Of a stretch of 64,000 nt of DNA, positions 59,535 to 64,000 are shown piece after piece (position 1 is the first letter of the stretch; each line of letters begins with the position of its first letter). The stretch is from contig OZ029922.1 of NCBI GenBank assembly GCA_964023275.1, positions 547,501 through 611,500 of the forward strand. Reading direction: 5' to 3'. The translations under genes and the position numbers were made by a program. Under the pieces are notes generated by a model. That model worked only from the letters and a program-made list of their open reading frames with translations, was not told the DNA's origin and made no database searches. This stretch comes from Norana najaformis (lineage: Eukaryota > Annelida > Clitellata > Crassiclitellata > Hormogastridae).

Positions 59535-61360
59535 TGTATGTATGTATGCATCAAAGCATGTATCTATGTATCTTTGTAAGTATTATTATTTCTGCAATAC
59601 TTAAGCACCACTATCTAGCAACTAAGTATCGGTCGATGGCGCTGAGCAATTCTGAGTAGAGAACTTGAGGCTCAAGGTCCCTACACAGCAGCCGAATCAT
59701 CAGAGAAGACTCGACCCCGTGCTGTCTATGTAACATGGCCAGCGATCTAATCAATCGGCCACCGTGCCTCAACATGCGCATGCGTTAAACTGCTCAACTT
59801 GTAATCCAATCTAATCAAATTTGACTTCTATAGCGCCAATACTGCTTCGGATGTTTAGAAATATAAAACAAGGACAGATCCAAGATTTGAAGTCGTAAAT
59901 CGTACTCGAAATCAGACAAAATCGATGGGCAGGAGGGCCAGAGGTCAGTTTCGGTTTCTGGTCAAGAGTTAAAGAGTAAGACTGGCAAACGGTCAGAGGG
60001 CTATGGTCGATGGTGTTTGGCACTGAACCGGAAAGTGAGATAAGAGGAAGAAGTGGTAAGGTTGGGATTACAAAAGCGGGGCGAAGGGGGCATGTCCCTC
60101 TGAGTTTTGAAAGGCACAGCAAAGAAGATGGAGCAAGTGTATATCTAGGGACCACTCAGGTTAATCTCTGAATCCGCCCCTGGCCAAGTAATAGTGGAAT
60201 CGAAGAAACACAAGTCCGCACAGAATCCACCACTGAACAGAAGTGTTCATATTGCACATGTTGAGGCCAATAGGTTGTGACCATTGATCCATCGATCCAT
60301 CCATCGATCCATCGATCCATTCATCCATAAATCCATCCATCCATTCATGCATTCATCCATCAATCCTTCCTTCCTTCCTTCCTCCTTCCTTCCTTCCTCC
60401 TTCCATCCATCCATCCATCCATCCATTCATCCAATCATCCATTCATCCTTTCTTCCTTCCTTCCTTCCTTCCACCATCCACCACCATCCACCACCACCCA
60501 CCACCATCCACCCATCCATCCATCCATCCATTCACCCAAGCATTCATCCTTCCTTCCTTCCTCTTTCCTTCCTTCCATCCATCCAACCACACACACACAC
60601 ACACATACACACATTCATAATACCATGAGGAAAACGAATTGCAGTGTTATACTGACCTAACAGGTTAAATTTTACGGTCCGTAGGCTTGAGGCCCGGTCC
60701 AATTCGCCCCAGCCTCCCTCATCTGGGCCCATTAATGTATCTCAGTAGACCCATAGGGAAGCGAAGGGTTCCCCTCGATGACTCAGACAATCTGTCATTG
60801 AGATGTATTTCCCCAGTCATTATGCTCCTGTCCATAGGTCAGTGTTCCAATTTTAATACATGCCTCCAGTGGGGCACAGTACTCGATTGTTGGGCTCGAT
60901 TGGTTAGAGAGATCGGCTTGTAACGCGAAGAGTACGGGTTCGAGCCTCCTCCCCTGAGACGGATACTGCATAGGGATCTTGAGCAACTCCTTCACTCGCA
61001 ATTGCTCAGCGACATCGATTGGTGCTTGATTGATGCTCTTTTTTGTTTTGACTGAGCGCCTGTGAATAAACTGGTCCACGCGGCGCGGCTTTCGTTGGAC
61101 GCTGTAGAAATCTCGGAATTACGATTACGATTAATCATTACATAATGGTGCTTATTAAATGGAGAAATAATGATAACAGGATTGCACATGCTTTTTATTC
61201 TAATGTACTTGAACACTAAGCTAGATGTATATTGTTCAGTATGAACGTTTGCTAGCGATAGCGAGCATGTTATAGTTAATGATTTAGCCCTACATCTGTA
61301 CTTACCGATGTAAGATATGATAGCAACAGAGATCTTCAAAGATCGTCCTATCAAAACCAT
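51193..61360 (-). CDS. Gene F: two-CTLD receptor with single-YxxL tail
   Basis: Eight exons (minus): signal 61306-61360, CTLD1 57092-57388 and 55324-55446, CTLD2 54419-54661 and 53856-53996, stalk 53159-53206, transmembrane 52306-52408, tail 51193-51415. Total 1233 nt, 410 residues, in frame. The signal exon (MVLIGRSLKISVAIISYI, gtaagt donor) is 3.9 kb upstream; its link is inferred from phase and the absence of a nearer candidate. CTLD1: HCYRVRDRYVCYF, AAQICRDNAASLPVI, VWAAGRGARSNKWHWLNG, YHYVCQF. CTLD2: CQSKDAIAFEGDC, RNLCIENGGDLPIF, IWIGLRRTWWNW, NRECMLFTQNGKRWRQQYC. Helix: MTITVGISIPLIIFVAVASV. The tail of 73 residues has one THYTDL box and no partner. This resembles a lone ITIM/ITSM or hemITAM-like site. 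Introns hold LINE, hAT and SINE debris. Confidence 0.8.
51298..51315 (-). other. Single YxxL box in the gene F tail
   Basis: Tail residues 34-39 are THYTDL. Thr at -2 fits an ITSM-like or loose ITIM site; there is no second YxxL/I. No acidic triplet of the DEDG type precedes it, so a classical hemITAM is not supported. Confidence 0.55.
51430..51600 (+). repeat. ATC/AAC-rich microsatellite with a 32-bp duplication
   Basis: CATCATCATC runs and two copies of ATCTTCATCATCCTACTCAA followed by TATCA. It starts just upstream (in gene sense) of the gene F tail exon. Confidence 0.75.
52085..52155 (+). repeat. (GAT)n microsatellite
   Basis: GATGATGATG units broken by GATTGATGAT, inside the last intron of gene F. 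Confidence 0.8.
52615..52770 (+). repeat. (AAATACAT)n-type microsatellite
   Basis: ATACATACATAAATACATAC-type units over about 150 bases within a gene F intron. The repetitive open frames here are artefacts. Confidence 0.8.
53425..53695 (-). repeat. tRNA-Asp-like SINE (family B)
   Basis: On the minus strand: TTGTCTAGTGTAATTAGCATG, CTTGTCAATCG, GTTCAGATCTG, CCAGGGCAGAAATTTGTTTT, then GACACTGACC..ACACTGTCTGTGGGAAG and CAAGGCTAAGAAAAATGAAG. It is nearly complete and closely related to 57665-57895. Confidence 0.8.
54073..54306 (+). mobile_element. Non-LTR retrotransposon (LINE) ORF2 3' fragment
   Basis: The plus strand encodes RERKLTWFGHVTRMDNGRL followed by ALYGHSIKG and a tail of HTIRDRVKWRHLV. 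This is the typical region after the reverse transcriptase domain in LINEs (R-x-L-x-W-x-GHV-x-RM). Only this end is present; it ends with GAAGAAGAAG. It lies in an intron of gene F, opposite strand. Confidence 0.7.
55610..56790 (+). mobile_element. Fossil hAT-type transposase (GTF2IRD2/ZBED-like)
   Basis: Broken plus-strand reading frames preserve, in order, LLSLVSDGASSMYSEKVG (catalytic Asp region), HTEVRWQSCGYVLKRFL, DSMAEELEMEIQCNTILKQ, and FGIEYKCEQLFFSMKFNKP followed by RSKLTDEYLQASLRL. The last is the hAT C-terminal dimerisation motif. Several stops and frameshifts show it is dead. The N-terminal DNA-binding zinc finger is not seen. It sits in the intron splitting CTLD1 of gene F, opposite orientation. 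Confidence 0.78.
57665..57895 (-). repeat. tRNA-Asp-like SINE (family B)
   Basis: On the minus strand: GATAGTCTAGTGGTTAGGC (A box), CTGTCAA anticodon-like loop, AGAGTTCAAATCCC (B box), CAGGGCAGAAATTTGTTTCG, and ATATGCCAAGGCTAAGAAGA. This is the best-preserved copy of the family in the window. Confidence 0.85.
57896..59429. other. Part of gene F intron 1; no exon seen
   Basis: No CTLD-like exon. 58080-58200 resembles 510-620. A possible start at 58150 (minus) was examined and does not give a phase 1 signal exon. The 58980-59060 stretch may be a LINE or SINE scrap. Confidence 0.4.
59430..59570 (+). repeat. (TATG)n microsatellite
   Basis: TATGTATGTATG units, imperfect then pure, followed by ATCTATGTATC. 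Confidence 0.85.
59665..59772 (-). repeat. tRNA-Thr-like SINE head (family A), minus orientation
   Basis: On the minus strand: GAGGCACGGTGGCCGATTGA, GGTCGAGTCTTCTCTGATGA, TGTAGGGACCTTGAGCC. Confidence 0.7.
60281..60610 (+). repeat. CATC/CTTC tetranucleotide array
   Basis: Alternating blocks of CATCCATC, CTTCCTTC and CACCATC over about 330 bases, ending in (CA)n. It is in gene F intron 1. Confidence 0.9.
60880..61165 (+). repeat. tRNA-Thr-like SINE (family A)
   Basis: GATTGGTTAGAGAGATCGGC head, CTTGTAACGCG, GGGTTCGAGCC, then GGGATCTTGAGCAACTCC and AGCGACATCGATTGGTGCTT, ending TTATTAAATGGAGAAATAAT. It lies 140 bases from the gene F signal exon. Confidence 0.75.
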
Positions 61361-62044
61361 TTTTCAGTCAGATTTCAGCTACAAAGTACATAAGACGAGG
61401 TTAAACAATCACTTCTCTTCCTCAGATCTTGACCTAGTCCAGGAAACTCCAACGTCCTTAAGGGATAAGGCTTCAACAAGTTGCTGATTTCTCTATCCCA
61501 ATTCCATCAGCATTCACACATCAATCCATAGACTGAGGCTCTACATGCCTCTGCAACTACACGGAGGATAATTGTAATATACACATCGCACACCAGTGTT
61601 CTTTGTCTCAGTGTTATCTGCACCGACTTTAGTTCATATAGCACAACTAACGCAGGCTATCGGTTATTTTGCCCTGTATGCAAATTCTGACCTAATCTAT
61701 TTGTGCCAGGGTACAGCGCTGCGCACGTAGGCAGGTCCGAGCCTTAGGCTGAGTGTACACAGCGAGGTTCAAGTGTCCTGATTCGGGCCTTCGTTTCGTC
61801 AGCCTGGCTGGATCTCATAAGCAAAGGCCTTTGGTAGTTCATCTTGGGTTCATGTGTTCTCTCAGTCGCTGGTTTAATGTATGTGGGCTGGCGTTGGGCT
61901 AACTATTTTTAGATGTTGGCGGCTTGAATGATGGGATGTTGGTCGCGTGAAGGAAGTTAGGCAGACGTACGCCACCTAGCGAATGCATTGGACATTAATA
62001 GGCGATTGATTGATTCCACAGATGGCGTACTTAACTTGTTTCTG
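61361..62044. other. 5' flank of gene F; no gene seen
   Basis: Should hold the gene F promoter. I see no clear TATA or known element near 61361-61500, and no coding exon on either strand. Confidence 0.4.
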
Positions 62045-62275
62045 GTTGTGTCTGGGGAACGTGATAGCTTAGTGATTAGCTGGGCTGCCATCCCTCAGGT
62101 TGGGGGTTAAAATCCACGCCAGGGCAGGAAGATATTTCGAGGCATTAGCTCCACTTGTGTCCTCTAGCGAATTCAGCCACAAAATGAGGACAAGAAATTC
62201 CTATTTAGAGACCATTAGGTAGCCGTGCTGCAGCCCCTTGTGAGTTACTTAAAAGGCGCTACACAAGTTTAGTGA
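62045..62275 (+). repeat. Probable tRNA-derived SINE (family E)
   Basis: GTGATAGCTTAGTGATTAGC (A-box-like) and GGGGGTTAAAATCCACGCC (B-box-like), then body, ending AAAAGGCGCTACACAAGTTT. The (ACAT)n that follows is a usual SINE 3' end here. Confidence 0.6.
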
Positions 62276-62475
62276 TACATACATGTATACATACATACAT
62301 ACATACATGCATGCATGCATACATACATACATACATACATGCATGCATGCATACATACAAACTTACATATATACATACATGCGCAAAAATATATATATAT
62401 ATATACATACATATATACATACATACTTACATACATACATGCATACATACATACATACATACAGCACATACATAC
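62271..62475 (+). repeat. (ACAT)n microsatellite
   Basis: ACATACATACATGCATGC units with an internal (AT)n. The Tyr/His-rich open frames over it are artefacts. Confidence 0.9.
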
Positions 62476-62484
62476 ATAGGGCTG

Positions 62485-62590
62485 CATGTACACTGTCAGT
62501 GGGAAGATCAGACATCTAGAGAGAGGGCATATGTGGAGGCTAAGAAAATGAAGTCGCTGATATTTCAAATATTTCGTTAATACTTCAAAA
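62485..62590 (+). repeat. Family B SINE 3' part
   Basis: ACACTGTCAGTGGGAAGATC and GAGGCTAAGAAAATGAAGTC match the bodies at 53425 and 57665 (opposite orientation). Confidence 0.65.
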
Positions 62591-63104
62591 CTCAGGCTGC
62601 CCCTCAGGGGTTAGCTCAAAGATTGCTCCTCTTCCTTCTGGCTGTTGTTGCTCACTGAAGTTTCGGGTACAAGGGTTTAATAGGATTAATTTTATTTCGC
62701 GGGGTTAATGTACTATGAAACGGTAGAATACACTCTATGATATCGGTAATATCAGCAATATCTGTAATTTCAGTCTTCTCCCGGACTCCTTACTCATTGG
62801 ATACGCAGTGCCATTAGTAACTACTGATGATCAGCTGAAGGCAATAATTTGGGCGCAGAGACTGTTAGACTTAATTTCAGGGTATTATAGAGTGTTAATA
62901 TCTTTGGTACGTTAGTAGTTTTATGGCAGCTGTTAATGAGCAAATAGCTTCATCAGCCCAGCCACCTAATCACTACTTACATACGCAAACAGGAGATTCA
63001 ACGGTGATTCAATGCAGGTCATGTTCTCATGAAGCTCGTGATCACATGAGTTTAAATAAATTTAAAAATCACATGAGCGTTGTCCTTGCTAATAACGATC
63101 ACGC

Positions 63105-63300
63105 TGTGGGCACAGTAGCCGACTGGATAGAGCGCTCGGCTTGTAACGCGGAGAGTATGGGTTCGAGACTCCTCCTCTGAGAGGGTTATTGTATAGGGAT
63201 CGTGAGCACATCCTTTACACATAATTCCTCAGCGCTATCGATTGATGCTTAGTCATTATATAGTGGCGTTAAATAAATGTAGAAATAATAATAATAATAC
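63105..63300 (+). repeat. tRNA-Thr-like SINE (family A)
   Basis: GTAGCCGACTGGATAGAGCG, GGCTTGTAACGCGGAGAGTA, GGGTTCGAGACTCC, TATAGGGATCGTGAGCA, then GTTAAATAAATGTAGAAATA and (ATA)n. Confidence 0.78.
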
Positions 63301-63475
63301 TGATAATGATGATAATGATACTGATTAGCGTGATGACGTTGACGATGGTTACAATGATATGATGATGGTGATAACAGTGATTGCGATGACAATGATGATG
63401 CTGATGGTGATTGGGATACTGATGATGAAATGCATCATGATGATGATGACGACGACGACGATGATGATGGTGACC
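63281..63475 (+). repeat. GAT/ATA microsatellite
   Basis: ATAATAATAATA then GATGATAATGAT and GATGATGATGACGACGACGA. It is the extended tail of the SINE before it. Confidence 0.8.
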
Positions 63476-64000
63476 GCAGCGATAATAAAATATGACAAAC
63501 CTGTTTTAATGATAGTCGTTTCGCCAAATCCTTCTTCTCCTATATCCTACTGATGTAATAAAAATCAAAAGTCTTATATGGCGCCGCTGTAATATTACAC
63601 TAGCACTAATATATCGGCGAGAAGAAGACAAGTCGCTATCCTTGCGATAAGTGAATCACAATCAGTTCATCTGCTTCAGATGTTCTCTAAAGTTTGCTGG
63701 ACACTTAAAGACTAATCGAGTTCTTAGTCCAGTTTCACCTCAGGGTCCATTTCAATGTTTATTCAAACACACGTGGATTGCCAACGTCAGTCTTGGTTTG
63801 AAGGATTGTCACCCAATCTAGGTCACTGCAATTCTTGAACATAATGTGAATCTTGAACATTAATTGGCTGATTAGGCTATACGGCAAGATCACCGAAGCA
63901 CTTATAAACCTTACTATCCCATTAAGAAAAGTCTACTGTGGTTGATTGTTGGAAACAACCCATATTACAAATGCAATTTGATTTTGTAATGGGGTAACAC
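63476..64000. other. Window end; no supported gene
   Basis: A possible 39-nt stalk-like exon at 63501-63539 (minus) was considered and not accepted. A GGCGCCGCTGTAATATTACA repeat end lies at about 63580. Confidence 0.35.

Noticed and set aside
59430-62580. Tyr/His/Thr-rich frames over TATG, CATC and ACAT runs
   Set aside because: Translations of microsatellites without start context or domain.
63501-63539. Minus-strand 39-nt stalk-like exon (phase 1 to phase 1) that could belong to a further gene
   Set aside because: The acceptor is weak, the sequence is short, and no transmembrane or tail exon was found to its left.

Overview
This is AT-rich, intron-rich animal DNA with no bacterial gene structure. 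The short exons with GT-AG boundaries and consistent phases, the many tRNA-derived SINEs, the non-LTR and hAT fossils and the long microsatellites all point to an invertebrate genome. The species cannot be fixed from this sequence alone; a marine invertebrate is a guess.

The window is dominated by a head-to-tail array of type I membrane receptors with C-type lectin-like domains (CTLDs), all reading on the minus strand. I reconstructed six genes by hand from splice sites, and every one gives an uninterrupted reading frame. They are A (8909-14738), B (17332-21637), C (25663-32473), D (35188-41325), E (41991-48241) and F (51193-61360). The signal exon of a further gene lies at 54-102 and reads out of the window. 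The common plan is: signal peptide, CTLD1 (two exons), CTLD2 (two exons), an optional small stalk exon, a transmembrane exon, and a one-exon cytoplasmic tail. Introns before the transmembrane exon are phase 1; the intron between transmembrane and tail exons is phase 2.

The tails differ in a striking way. B, C and D end in a perfect ITAM (D/E-x2-YxxI-x7-YxxI), found by translating the correct frame of the last exon. E has a 260-residue tail with an ITIM-type IVYAKL site and a 24-bp coding minisatellite that carries further YxxL/I sites. F has a single YxxL tail, and A has a very short tail. The array therefore looks like a set of paired activating and inhibitory lectin receptors, comparable in logic to vertebrate NK or myeloid receptor clusters. 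The difference is that the topology is type I and the ITAM is in the receptor's own tail. Ligand and signalling are inference.

B, C and D are recent duplicates (about 8-10 kb units sharing introns, intronic SINEs, promoters and spacers). B has lost about 1.3 kb holding two exons, which fuses the first half of CTLD1 to the second half of CTLD2 in frame. Between C and D lies the wreck of another receptor (tail exon 33668-33863 and a frameshifted CTLD exon 34340-34482). At the left end are two orphan CTLD exons in opposite orientations (2916-3227 plus, 4689-4982 minus). A septin C-terminal coiled-coil fragment sits between them, fused to a repeated piece of the CTLD exon. Introns of F hold a hAT transposase fossil and a LINE fragment. 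The ends 4983-8908, 48242-51192 and 61361-64000 are spacer made of dispersed and simple repeats.
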